Positions 1-8,494 of a stretch of DNA of 14,933 bases are shown piece by piece. Origin of the DNA: an uncultured bacterium (lineage in GTDB: Bacteria > Patescibacteriota > Patescibacteriia > Patescibacteriales > Patescibacteriaceae); assembly GCA_937868555.1 (NCBI GenBank), contig CALMNI010000183.1:1-14933 (forward strand), in the 5' to 3' direction. Position 1 is the stretch's first letter; every line of letters starts with the position of its first letter. The translations under genes were made by a program, and so were the position numbers. Under the pieces are notes generated by a model. That model ran no database searches. It worked only from the letters and a program-made list of their open reading frames with translations, and was not told the origin of the DNA.

Positions 1-1432
1 AGCCATCCAAACTAACAGTGTCGCCATCTTTAAGGCGCTTAGTAATTCCTAATAACCCTACTACCGCCGGTATCTTCATCTCACGGCTAATAACTGAAAC
101 ATGCGCTGTTATTCCGCCTTCTTCAGCGATAATACCGGCCACTTTACCTAATATAGGAACATAATCGGGACTAGTGTTAGTTACGACGATAATATCATTT
201 TCTTTAATTTTATGAAAGTCATCACTGCTTAAAACAATCACTGCTCGGCCAGTAGCCTTACCCTTGGATGCTGGTCGTCCGGTATATTCTTTCTCATGTC
301 CCGATTCGGCCGGCACTAAATAACGAGCCGCAAAAAGCTCGGCCTCTTCTCCGGCTAAGGGGAAAATATGCCCGGTATACGATATAAGAACATGCCGTTC
401 AGCACGCTTCTTAACGTAATCTAAATCTACCACTCCCCCTTCCAATACTTTTTCTATTTCGCTGGGAAGCATATCTTTTATCACCTCGATAGCTAGTCCG
501 CTACGACGAGAAATTTCTCCAAACAAAGGCTCGGCGAAATATGTAATGGCATTAACGGAAAATTTAAAATAATCTTTCAAATAAGCCGCTTCACCCGCGA
601 TTCTCGCTAAGGGCTTTAAGTCATCCGGGTGAGAAGCGAGTAAAGCCTTTTGTTCTTTAAGAATCATCTTGGTCGAAGCGAGACGTTCGTTTATTTTTTC
701 TTGTGGATTATTGTGTAATGCTTCGCTTAAGGCGTGGCGATAGGTCTCAATCGTTTTTGGTTTTTCATTATAATAACCGCAGATTATCCACGCATAGGCA
801 TCATGAATCTTGTGCAAATATTTTTGAACGTACTTTGAATCTATAGAAATATTTTTCTTAAGCATCTTTGCTGCTAATGCAAGGATAGCGCTTTCTTCTT
901 GATACGCGAAACCGGGGCGCGTTGGGAGACTAATAGTATGTATAATGTCATGCGCTTCCGCACTGTATTGCTTAGAACAATAAGCTATAATACCTCTATC
1001 AATAAAACGAAGAACAACCGCATGATATCCTAATGCGGCAAACTGTTCATTGAAAAAATGAAATTCTTTGATTAAATCTTTCGTAGAAATATGTTCCGGA
1101 TTAATAGCCTTGAGTCGCCGCATCGCTTCTACTCGCAGTTTGGTCGTCATTTTTTCAAGAACTTTTAATTCTTGAGGTTTTTTAAGAAATTGGCAGAAAA
1201 AGGTCTCAAAATCCTTAGGGTCTTTAAGGAACCAAATCCATTGGACTTGATGAGCCTTTGAGTCACCAACAAGCCCAAATGTTTGCGGCAAGGGCCAGCG
1301 CTTTGTTTCCGGCGGACGGCTATAATTTATAAACAAATTGTAGCTGGTATACAAATAACAAGCTCTTCCGCCTTCAAAGGAAAAATAAATTTCATCAAAA
1401 TATTTAAACAAATCTTGCAAATCTTTTTCCAT
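1..1432 (-). CDS. PEP-utiliser swivel-domain protein, array gene 1 (3' end cut by window edge)
   Basis: The frame is open from ATG at 1432 to the window edge, giving 477 visible codons; by comparison with its neighbours about 10 residues are missing. The C-terminal part from about residue 380 is a phosphohistidine swivel domain with the core GGITAHVSVISREMKIP, catalytic His at about 444. The central helical part (about residues 260-330) carries EAAYLKDYFKF and resembles the region before the swivel in PEP synthase and rifampin phosphotransferase. The N-terminal half shares RFIDRG, YQEES and CGYYNE blocks with genes 2 and 3. No ATP-grasp signature is visible. The start lies 1 nt after the stop of gene 2 and lacks a Shine-Dalgarno sequence, so translation is probably coupled. 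It is the closest relative of gene 3 (both have TAHVSV and TKRLKDGD). The substrate is unknown. Confidence 0.85.
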   Translation of the reverse strand, partial: MEKDLQDLFKYFDEIYFSFEGGRACYLYTSYNLFINYSRPPETKRWPLPQTFGLVGDSKAHQVQWIWFLKDPKDFETFFCQFLKKPQELKVLEKMTTKLRVEAMRRLKAINPEHISTKDLIKEFHFFNEQFAALGYHAVVLRFIDRGIIAYCSKQYSAEAHDIIHTISLPTRPGFAYQEESAILALAAKMLKKNISIDSKYVQKYLHKIHDAYAWIICGYYNEKPKTIETYRHALSEALHNNPQEKINERLASTKMILKEQKALLASHPDDLKPLARIAGEAAYLKDYFKFSVNAITYFAEPLFGEISRRSGLAIEVIKDMLPSEIEKVLEGGVVDLDYVKKRAERHVLISYTGHIFPLAGEEAELFAARYLVPAESGHEKEYTGRPASKGKATGRAVIVLSSDDFHKIKENDIIVVTNTSPDYVPILGKVAGIIAEEGGITAHVSVISREMKIPAVVGLLGITKRLKDGDTVSLDG

Positions 1433-1433
1433 A

Positions 1434-2864
1434 TTATTCACTAATAGTAATAATTCCCCTATCGGCGTCGACCTCGACCATATCACCATCTTTAAACAGC
1501 AAAGGGGCATGTAAAATCCCCACTACCGTCGGTATCTTCATTTCACGGCTAATAACAGCGACGTGCGCCGTTATGCCTCCGTCCTCCGCAATAATAGCGC
1601 TGACGCTTTTAAGAATGGGTACATAATCTGGGCTGGTATTACGAACAACAATAATATCCCCGTCTTCAACTTTATTAAAATCTTCAACTCCCAAAACAAT
1701 TCGTGCCCTTCCGCGAACTTGTCCTTTGCAAGCGCAACGGCCTTTAAAAATTTTTCTTTCTTCTTCTTTAGGCAAAAGCCACTGCTGCTCGAAATCCGCC
1801 GCTTCCTCAGCAGTTAAAAGGATAACCTTTTCCATGCCGCCAATTAAGATACAATGCTCGCGACGCGCTCCTAATATTTCATCCGACGGAGTTACTCCTG
1901 TTTCATGAGCTTTTATAAGCTCATCATATGTCAGCGAGAGAAGATCCTCAATATTCCGTTGGCACTCATCCGCCAGTGGTACAAAAAATTCTTTCTCAAG
2001 ACGAACAATAATACGATTGATATAATGCTTATAGAGATCTTTAAGATATACTATATGAGAAGCTAAGGCAGCGGCAAGCTTTTGTTCTGCTGAACATGCC
2101 TGTAAAAACTTTCGGCGCCGCTCGGCACTTTCCGCATTTTTTTCGTCTAGGATCTTAAGAGCTGATTCCGGATCTTGTATATGCGAATTTATAAAAGCAT
2201 GATAATAACCCATAGTTCTACTCGGCTCGCTAAAATAACCAGTTATCAAGGAAGAAAATCTTTCATGAATTTCCAACAATGGTTTAACAAGCAACTCATC
2301 ATCTGCCGTCGTAATGCCTCGTTGCTTAGCTTCAAGCGCGACGATAAGCAAAGCTCGCTCTTCCTGAGCTAAAAATAACTCCCGCTCAGAAATAGAAATA
2401 ACTTCTATTGTTTCTTGGTGCGAAAAAGAAGCCACCGGATAGCGGTCAAAATACCGCTGAGCCCCCCTATCAATTACTCGGAGCAAGCCCGAAAAAAACG
2501 CGAGATTTTGCACTCCGCTCACAACTTCCATTAAGCGCTCAGAATTTTTACTGCCTGTATTTAAAAAAGAACTAAACTCAGAATGAAAGTTTTCGCTCAG
2601 CAAGCCCATTTCCTTTTCTATCTCAAAACTTGATTCTTCCCCGCGAAGATAGGAATAAAAAATATCATCGTAGACTTCTACGTGTTCAGCAAAAATTCTC
2701 CACTGCGCGTCATTGTTTCTTGAATTTATAACAGCAATTAGCGGCAAATTCCATTTTTTATATCCCGTACCATAATAACTAGCCAAAAGATAACTAAAAA
2801 AGAAATGCAGTTTACGGCCGCCCTCGTTAAGCATTATATGGTTTTGTAAATTGGGTGCCTGCAT
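1434..2864 (-). CDS. PEP-utiliser swivel-domain protein, array gene 2
   Basis: Encodes 476 residues. The swivel domain spans about 372-476, beginning at KGRCACKGQVRGRARIV and carrying GGITAHVAVISREMKIP with the predicted phosphorylated His at 434. Residues about 260-360 form the central helical part, with YLKDLYKHY (273-281) and LLSLTYDELI (308-317). The latter resembles the 'D-x-x-x-L-T-x-x-E-L' stretch that precedes the swivel in rifampin-phosphotransferase and PEP-synthase relatives. The N-terminal half has RVIDRG (129-134), AQEER (166-170) and TGYFSE (208-213), blocks shared with genes 1 and 3. No signal peptide or membrane segment is seen, so it is probably cytoplasmic. ATG at 2864 follows the gene 3 stop by 3 nt with no Shine-Dalgarno. 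PEP synthase is ruled out because the ATP-grasp and TIM-barrel domains are absent. Confidence 0.87.
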   Translation of the reverse strand: MQAPNLQNHIMLNEGGRKLHFFFSYLLASYYGTGYKKWNLPLIAVINSRNNDAQWRIFAEHVEVYDDIFYSYLRGEESSFEIEKEMGLLSENFHSEFSSFLNTGSKNSERLMEVVSGVQNLAFFSGLLRVIDRGAQRYFDRYPVASFSHQETIEVISISERELFLAQEERALLIVALEAKQRGITTADDELLVKPLLEIHERFSSLITGYFSEPSRTMGYYHAFINSHIQDPESALKILDEKNAESAERRRKFLQACSAEQKLAAALASHIVYLKDLYKHYINRIIVRLEKEFFVPLADECQRNIEDLLSLTYDELIKAHETGVTPSDEILGARREHCILIGGMEKVILLTAEEAADFEQQWLLPKEEERKIFKGRCACKGQVRGRARIVLGVEDFNKVEDGDIIVVRNTSPDYVPILKSVSAIIAEDGGITAHVAVISREMKIPTVVGILHAPLLFKDGDMVEVDADRGIITISE

Positions 2865-2867
2865 ATA

Positions 2868-4283
2868 TTAGGTACGTAATACCGTTACGATTCCTGCAGT
2901 GGCGTCAACTACGACATTATCGCCATCCTTTAATCTCTTAGTAACTCCAGAAATTCCAACAACAGCCGGAACTTTCATTTCCCGGCTAATAACGGAAACG
3001 TGCGCGGTTATTCCTCCCTCTTCAGCAACAATAGCGGCAACTTTTGATAACACCGGAACAAAATCGGGGCTGGTGTTCTGTACGACGATAATATCTCCCG
3101 AATTAACTTTAGCGAAATCATCCGGAGACAAAACAACAACAACTTTTCCTTGAGCCTTGCCCTTGCAAGCCGGACGTCCCTTAAACTCCGTGCTGTTCTC
3201 CGCCTCAACATGCAAAAAATGTCTTTCAAGTTCGGCCGCCTCGCTGCCGGTATAGTGCGCACTATAACTTTCTGTTTTTATAATAAAAATACTATGAGCG
3301 TTATAGGCGCTGACCCTCTCGCGATCAAGCGGACGCCCTCGCAAAACAGTATCTAAATCATCGTGCATTAAGGTCTTTAAATATTTTGCCGGCAAGGATG
3401 TATGGAACGCTGCCTGCTGCCACATAATCTCAGCAACAGCCTGCGCCCGGTTTGCGGAAAATTTATAATAATCCTTAAGCCAGGCTGATTCACCTATGGC
3501 CATAATTAACTTCTCATGGGCAGGATATTTTTGAATAAACTCATCGCGCTCGCGCAAACGTTCAGTATGCTCAGCGGTATTTTTTTCTAATTCAGACTGA
3601 GCATCAAGCTCCCGCAATACTTGCAATTTTTCAATATAATATTCAAGTGAACGCGCCTGTTCATTATAGTAGCCTAATGTTATGTGTGAAAAATGAGCAT
3701 ATACATCCTCGGCCAGCGTACGAATATCTTCGCTTCCGCTTTCACATGCTGCCCGCGCTAAGGTCAGGGACTCTTGAACAAAAAATCCGGGGCGCTCGGA
3801 AACATTACAATGGCTTAAAATATCGCTAGCTAAGGATCCAAATTCTTTATTAACTGCCGCGATAATGCCTCTATCAACTTTTCGAAGATATACGGCGCAG
3901 TGATGGAGGTGTTGAACAATAACAAAGTAATCAGCAAACGCATCGGCCAGCGCTTCTCTGTTATGTACATCGCAGTCCTGCATACGAGCAATGGCGGCCT
4001 CGGATCGCATGCTAATTTCATCTTCGACTCCCTTGCCCCCATCGTTCAAAAAATAATTGAGGCTTTTTTTAACTTCCTGAGGTGTAAAAGAAAAATACAA
4101 TTTAAAATTATTATCCTTCATTTCAAGCAGCGAAGGCATATCGACTTGAAAGGGGCCCGGCCTATACAAATAACGGAATAAAATATTAACCGCCCACATA
4201 TATCCGGCTCGCCCCGCTTCGTATTCCAAGGGAGTAACGCTCAAATCATCTTCAAAGGCCTTAATAACTGCATCAGTAACCAT
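2868..4283 (-). CDS. PEP-utiliser swivel-domain protein, array gene 3
   Basis: Encodes 471 residues from the ATG at 4283. An in-frame ATG at 4328 would overlap the end of gene 4 by 41 nt; I prefer 4283 because it gives the 4-nt gap typical of this array. The swivel domain begins near 367 (FKGRPACKGKAQGK) and contains GGITAHVSVISREMKVP with His 428. The central helical part has ESAWLKDYYKF (265-275). The N-terminal blocks are RKVDRG (134-139), VQES (169-172) and LGYYNE (203-208), as in genes 1 and 2. No nucleotide-binding ATP-grasp motif is visible. It is translated between genes 4 and 2 and has no Shine-Dalgarno. Function is inferred only as a phospho-carrier or phosphotransferase-like protein of unknown substrate. 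Confidence 0.86.
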   Translation of the reverse strand: MVTDAVIKAFEDDLSVTPLEYEAGRAGYMWAVNILFRYLYRPGPFQVDMPSLLEMKDNNFKLYFSFTPQEVKKSLNYFLNDGGKGVEDEISMRSEAAIARMQDCDVHNREALADAFADYFVIVQHLHHCAVYLRKVDRGIIAAVNKEFGSLASDILSHCNVSERPGFFVQESLTLARAACESGSEDIRTLAEDVYAHFSHITLGYYNEQARSLEYYIEKLQVLRELDAQSELEKNTAEHTERLRERDEFIQKYPAHEKLIMAIGESAWLKDYYKFSANRAQAVAEIMWQQAAFHTSLPAKYLKTLMHDDLDTVLRGRPLDRERVSAYNAHSIFIIKTESYSAHYTGSEAAELERHFLHVEAENSTEFKGRPACKGKAQGKVVVVLSPDDFAKVNSGDIIVVQNTSPDFVPVLSKVAAIVAEEGGITAHVSVISREMKVPAVVGISGVTKRLKDGDNVVVDATAGIVTVLRT

Positions 4284-4287
4284 ATAG

Positions 4288-5616
4288 TTATAGTATGTTA
4301 ATTGTACCGAGATCGGCGTCAACTTCAACCATGTCTCCGTCTTTTAAAACTTTTGTAGCATTTTTAGTTCCAACAACACAGGGCTTTTTAAGTTCGCGAG
4401 CGACAATAGCCGCATGGCATGTTAAACCGCCAAAATCAGTAACAATTGCCGCCGACTGCTGCATGGCATGAATAATATCTGGCGTTGTCTCATAAGCAAC
4501 CAGTATCATCCCTTCCTTAAAATCTTTCATTTCCTCCCTAGTTGTAACAATTTTAACCTGCCCGACTGCTTTGCCTTTGTGCGCGCATAATCCCTTAATC
4601 TCCCTTGCATGCGTATTAAAGACAAGAAGTTTAGCAGCAGCAGCTTTTGTTTCTTCGATAGATAGTATACGTTCTTGACCGTCAAAATAAAAAGCGGTAT
4701 TTTGCTTACGAAGCAAGGCAGTTTCAGAACTTATCTGTTCAGAAATAATTTCACTGGCTGTATGTTCAACAATATCATTATAGGTTAAGCCAAACTGTTG
4801 TGCCTTTTTCTCTAAAATAAAAGAAGCATAATAACTTGCATAACCGCTCATCTCGGCGGCTCTAAATCGCAAAAATCCTATACGATTAAGCAAGTTAATT
4901 ACATAGTGCTCTTTTTCCGTTATTTCTACACTCTTTCTTTTCTCCGCTATGGGAGCGGCTGTTTGAGCTAAGCGGTCTTTTAACTCATTCAAAGTAAAAT
5001 GATGGATAGTAAAATGATGACTTCCGAGCCACTGATATTTTTGAACATGTCTAAGCGCTTCCTCAAGACAATCGGCGGGTATTTCGTCAAAACTTTGAAA
5101 ACTACGACCCAATGAATTTTCAATATTTTTACGAAGCACAAATAACTCATCTATTTGCTGCAAGGTCCACGGCTTTTCATCAAGAAATCCTACAACCGAT
5201 TCAAAAACTTCAGGATTTACTTCTTGGGCATACCGTTCAATACCGCTCGCAACAAGATTAAGCGGCATCCATAGTCCGGTCAGTAGCTTATAGCTATCAA
5301 AAAAATCAGGCAACGACGAAATATGTTCTACTTCGGTTTTCAATTTAATAACAACACCTTCCAACTCGTTTTGTATGCGAGAAAAAAAATCGAAATCTCT
5401 CTCGCTCGCCGCTTCATACGCCTCTTGCTGAAAACAATCAACATCATGTTTTGACAAAAAAAAGTCGCCATTTAAAAATAAAATCTTAGCGTCTAATTTT
5501 TCTTTAAAAAGTCGCTGGGCGACCTTGCCATACTCAAGCCATAACTCCGCCGCCAAAGCTGGTTCGGGCCATTTTCCAAGATGATGCCAAGATGTCTTAA
5601 GAATCTCTGTATCCAT
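4288..5616 (-). CDS. PEP-utiliser swivel-domain protein, array gene 4 (divergent)
   Basis: Encodes 442 residues from ATG at 5616. An upstream in-frame ATG at 5673 would overlap gene 5 by 53 nt and is less likely, since 5616 leaves a 4-nt gap after the gene 5 TAG. The swivel domain (about 338-442) has GGLTCHAAIVARELKKP with His 401. It is preceded by TTPDIIHAMQQSAAIVTD, where the other copies have P-[DET]-[FY]-[AVL]-P, so this copy has IIHAM instead of the usual VP[IVL][LM]. It reads most like the C-terminal swivel of classical PEP synthases. The central region carries YQWLGSHHFT (194-203), comparable to the 'y-x-W-l' stretch of archaeal-type PEP-utilisers. The N-terminus resembles none of the neighbours by eye. 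There is no ATP-grasp domain and no TIM barrel. Confidence 0.85.
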   Translation of the reverse strand: MDTEILKTSWHHLGKWPEPALAAELWLEYGKVAQRLFKEKLDAKILFLNGDFFLSKHDVDCFQQEAYEAASERDFDFFSRIQNELEGVVIKLKTEVEHISSLPDFFDSYKLLTGLWMPLNLVASGIERYAQEVNPEVFESVVGFLDEKPWTLQQIDELFVLRKNIENSLGRSFQSFDEIPADCLEEALRHVQKYQWLGSHHFTIHHFTLNELKDRLAQTAAPIAEKRKSVEITEKEHYVINLLNRIGFLRFRAAEMSGYASYYASFILEKKAQQFGLTYNDIVEHTASEIISEQISSETALLRKQNTAFYFDGQERILSIEETKAAAAKLLVFNTHAREIKGLCAHKGKAVGQVKIVTTREEMKDFKEGMILVAYETTPDIIHAMQQSAAIVTDFGGLTCHAAIVARELKKPCVVGTKNATKVLKDGDMVEVDADLGTINIL

Positions 5617-5620
5617 ATAT

Positions 5621-7045
5621 CTATGTTCGCATAGAAAAACGACGAATAATACCCTCATTCGCATCAACCTCAATCTCTTCGCCCGTTGTTAGCAGCCGAG
5701 TAGCATTTTTTGTACCGATAACGCAGGGGATTTTTAATTCTCGAGCAACAATAGCCGCATGGCACGTTACTCCCCCTTCGTCCGTAACAACAGCGCTAGC
5801 CATTTTCATTAAAGGCAAAAATTCCGGCCTCGTCATCGATGTTACTAAAATATCTCCAGCTTGAAATTTTGAAAAATCCTGAGAAGTATTAATAATGGAA
5901 ACCAGACCGCGTACCAAGCCTCTATAAGCCGTCGTTCCTGCAATATCCCCGTTATGATTTTTTTCCAAACGATCACTGGCTACTTTTGTAAGGGACTCAA
6001 TATTGCCATACTCAAAAGCAATCTCTGCCGGAGAAAAAAGAATAGCGACTCCTTCTTTACGACGCTTAAGCTCATCTATATAATTAGGTGCTAAAACATG
6101 TCCAGAAAAAAAATCAGCTTGATAGGCATAGACAACATCATCAATGGGCAACCCAACATTAATGAATATACAGCGGGCAGTAGTAACTATTAAAGTAATC
6201 AATTTTTGCAAAGGATCTTTTCGACTATCTCGCATCAACATACATAGCTGCACAAAATAAAATACAAACTGGAGCGGTGCATCAAGCTGTAAACGATACC
6301 TATTGTTTTCTTTTTTATTCTCCACTGCTATTTTTTCGGCTGTTATAATTTCTTGCTTAATTGCGCTCTCGCCGCCTTTAGCCGAAATAGCTTTCACTAC
6401 CATGTCATCTATTGCCTCTATCTCCGGTACAGAAAAATAATCGGCAAATATATACTGTTTAGCGGACGCTGGCGCGGATGATATAAGAAATTCGTTTTGC
6501 CGGACGGCCAACGAAACAAAAGTCGCTTTTGAAGCAAAGATGAAAAACTCATCAAAAGATTTTTTTTCGCCTCCAGCTTTTTCATACAATTCCAATATCA
6601 ATTCTTTATCAAGCGATTCGCAAAAAACAGTTTCTGCAAATAAATAAAAGCACTCCCTATATAATTGTATTATTAATTCCTCTAGCTCATTAAGATTCAT
6701 CGAAGCTACAACGGTCGGCTCATATGTTTCGTACCACTGGTTTATTCGCTGAGAACTAGTATTAAAACCAAGGCTATGCGGGAAAGCATCGCCTAGAGAG
6801 CAAAAACGCTCATACGCTTCTCGCGTATAGGCAGTATGATCATTCAAAGAAAAATATGTTAAACCATAGCCCCTGGAAAGAAGGAGCAAGGCGCCGCTCA
6901 TTACTGCCTTGGTATGATAGGCCGAAATATAAGGAGGAAGACAGCCGCCAAAACCTGCCGCAAAAACTAATAAAGAAAAATTACCGGCTTGCGTAGCAAT
7001 CGGCTCGTCTTTTAAAATATCAACCGCTTTGTCAATAATATTCAT
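5621..7045 (-). CDS. PEP-utiliser swivel-domain protein, array gene 5
   Basis: Encodes 474 residues. The swivel domain covers about 365-474, with TSMTRPEFLPLM (402-413) and GGVTCHAAIVARELKIP, predicted phosphorylated His 429. The central helical part has MRDSRKDP (271-278), a signature shared with gene 6 (RDIRKDP) and gene 9 (RDQRKN). IFADYF (199-204) matches FTDYY of gene 6. The N-terminal 100 residues contain a Gly-rich hydrophobic stretch (FAAGFGGCLPPY, 28-39), too short and broken for a confident membrane segment. ATG at 7045 follows the gene 6 stop by 3 nt. It ends in TAG, the only junction in the array not ending in TAA. The tail RRFSMRT is slightly longer than in its relatives. Substrate unknown; the catalytic ATP-binding domain is absent. 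Confidence 0.87.
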   Translation of the reverse strand: MNIIDKAVDILKDEPIATQAGNFSLLVFAAGFGGCLPPYISAYHTKAVMSGALLLLSRGYGLTYFSLNDHTAYTREAYERFCSLGDAFPHSLGFNTSSQRINQWYETYEPTVVASMNLNELEELIIQLYRECFYLFAETVFCESLDKELILELYEKAGGEKKSFDEFFIFASKATFVSLAVRQNEFLISSAPASAKQYIFADYFSVPEIEAIDDMVVKAISAKGGESAIKQEIITAEKIAVENKKENNRYRLQLDAPLQFVFYFVQLCMLMRDSRKDPLQKLITLIVTTARCIFINVGLPIDDVVYAYQADFFSGHVLAPNYIDELKRRKEGVAILFSPAEIAFEYGNIESLTKVASDRLEKNHNGDIAGTTAYRGLVRGLVSIINTSQDFSKFQAGDILVTSMTRPEFLPLMKMASAVVTDEGGVTCHAAIVARELKIPCVIGTKNATRLLTTGEEIEVDANEGIIRRFSMRT

Positions 7046-7048
7046 ATG

Positions 7049-8491
7049 TTATGACGGTGTACTCACACTCTTTTCAATAATAGCAACAAGGCCTTCATCA
7101 GCATTAACCTCAACAAGATCTCCGTCATGCAATAGATGCGTAGCGAATTTTGTTCCGGTAACACAAGGAATGCCAAGCTCGCGCGAAACAATGGCAGCAT
7201 GGCAGGTTATTCCGCCTTCATTCGTTATAACCGCTGCCGCCCGTTTCATGTACGGCACAAACTCCGGTCTTGTCATTGAAGTAACAAGAATTTCCCCCTC
7301 ATTAAAGACAGGGTCTTTGGTTACATCCAATAGTATCCGTATCCTTCCTTTTGCTATACCGCGATTAGCGCTCTGCCCTCGTAACAAGTTTTCTTCATGC
7401 CCCGTATGAGCATTTAAAGACATTACGTCGGCAATACCGCTTTCAAAATCACTAAGCTCAACATCTACCGAAGCATCGCTATTCATTAAAATAATGCAGC
7501 CATCGCGGCGTTTTCGTATTTCGTCAGCATGTTCTTTCAACCATTCAACGCCTCGTTCGAATTCGTAGGCGACTACCGACAAAATATATAATTCTTCAAT
7601 ATGCGCCCGCCGCGCAAGCTCGGCGGCACACTCATATATAACAACCTGCGATTGGGCAATGGGATCCTTACGGATATCGCGCGCTTCCATTACATATTGG
7701 ATATATTCAACGAGGCGTTCATCTTCTGTATGTAATGCATTCTTCCATTTTTCAAATTCAATTTTTTCCTGTTCTTTCTTCCCGCGCTCGAAAGATATCA
7801 TATCCATGCTAGCGTTGCGCTTTGCTATTTGTTCCTGCAGCGCGCTTTGAATTTCGGAAATATCTTTGGGCTTATAATAATCAGTGAACATATAACGCCC
7901 CCGCTTTGCCGCCTCTTCCAATGAATAATGATCAAGCAGCTCCACTATTTTTTCTTGCCAGCGAATTTCAAATGACAAAAAGCAGGGGTGCGTTGCCCGG
8001 TCCCAAATTTCATTTAAAGCAGAAATAGAATGATGAGGGACAGAAGCCGAAATCATTCCATAATCAAGCATTTCAATATACATTGTTCGAATCGTTAGCT
8101 GCGACAAATACTCGGTCGTTTCCCGAAGCAAAGCTATAATATCTCTTTCAGACATAGCAGCGAGATCTCGCTCAGTCCGCCGTTCATATGTTTTCAAAAT
8201 GTTTTGGTATATTGGTTCATACCCGACTTTTAGTTCAGCAATAGAAATTTTCTTATCCCTGTAGGCAATGAACATATCCAAAGCTTTGCCCATATACGAT
8301 GTTTCATTGATAGCCGCCAGGGCTTCGTGTCCGCGATTAACCATGATAATAGGAAATGAAGTTTGCTCGCTGCGCGGTAAGCGGGTATCATTCCATGACA
8401 ATAAAATTAGCAAAGGCGAAAAAGCGCCCCGAAATGGATAGATGGGATTGCCCTTAATCTCCTCGTAAAATTTTTGTATTAAGGTATTCAT
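7049..8491 (-). CDS. PEP-utiliser swivel-domain protein, array gene 6
   Basis: Encodes 480 residues from ATG at 8491. A GTG directly upstream (8494) abuts the gene 7 stop and is an alternative start, but ATG gives the usual 3-nt gap. The swivel domain (about 368-470) begins at RGQSANRGIAKGRIRI, has TSMTRPEFVPYM (404-415) and GGITCHAAIVSRELGIP with His 431, and ends in a short extra tail (KSVSTPS). The central helical part contains MEARDIRKDP (268-277), the signature also seen in genes 5 and 9. Residues about 205-255 are rich in Lys, Glu and Gln and probably form a long helix, possibly a coiled coil. In the swivel part the nucleotide sequence is strikingly like gene 9, suggesting recent duplication or gene conversion. 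No ATP-grasp motif. Confidence 0.87.
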   Translation of the reverse strand: MNTLIQKFYEEIKGNPIYPFRGAFSPLLILLSWNDTRLPRSEQTSFPIIMVNRGHEALAAINETSYMGKALDMFIAYRDKKISIAELKVGYEPIYQNILKTYERRTERDLAAMSERDIIALLRETTEYLSQLTIRTMYIEMLDYGMISASVPHHSISALNEIWDRATHPCFLSFEIRWQEKIVELLDHYSLEEAAKRGRYMFTDYYKPKDISEIQSALQEQIAKRNASMDMISFERGKKEQEKIEFEKWKNALHTEDERLVEYIQYVMEARDIRKDPIAQSQVVIYECAAELARRAHIEELYILSVVAYEFERGVEWLKEHADEIRKRRDGCIILMNSDASVDVELSDFESGIADVMSLNAHTGHEENLLRGQSANRGIAKGRIRILLDVTKDPVFNEGEILVTSMTRPEFVPYMKRAAAVITNEGGITCHAAIVSRELGIPCVTGTKFATHLLHDGDLVEVNADEGLVAIIEKSVSTPS

Positions 8492-8494
8492 CAC

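Noticed and set aside
4284..4328. Longer start for gene 3 (ATG 4328)
   Set aside because: It would overlap the conserved end of gene 4 by 41 nt, whereas ATG 4283 gives the 4-nt gap seen elsewhere. The same reasoning rejects ATG 5673 for gene 4 and ATG 10024 for gene 7.
7029..7409. 126-codon open frame on the plus strand, with similar ones at 8571-8927 and 10960-11298
   Set aside because: All lie antisense to swivel-coding segments. They resemble each other only because the segments underneath are repeated, and they have no start signals.
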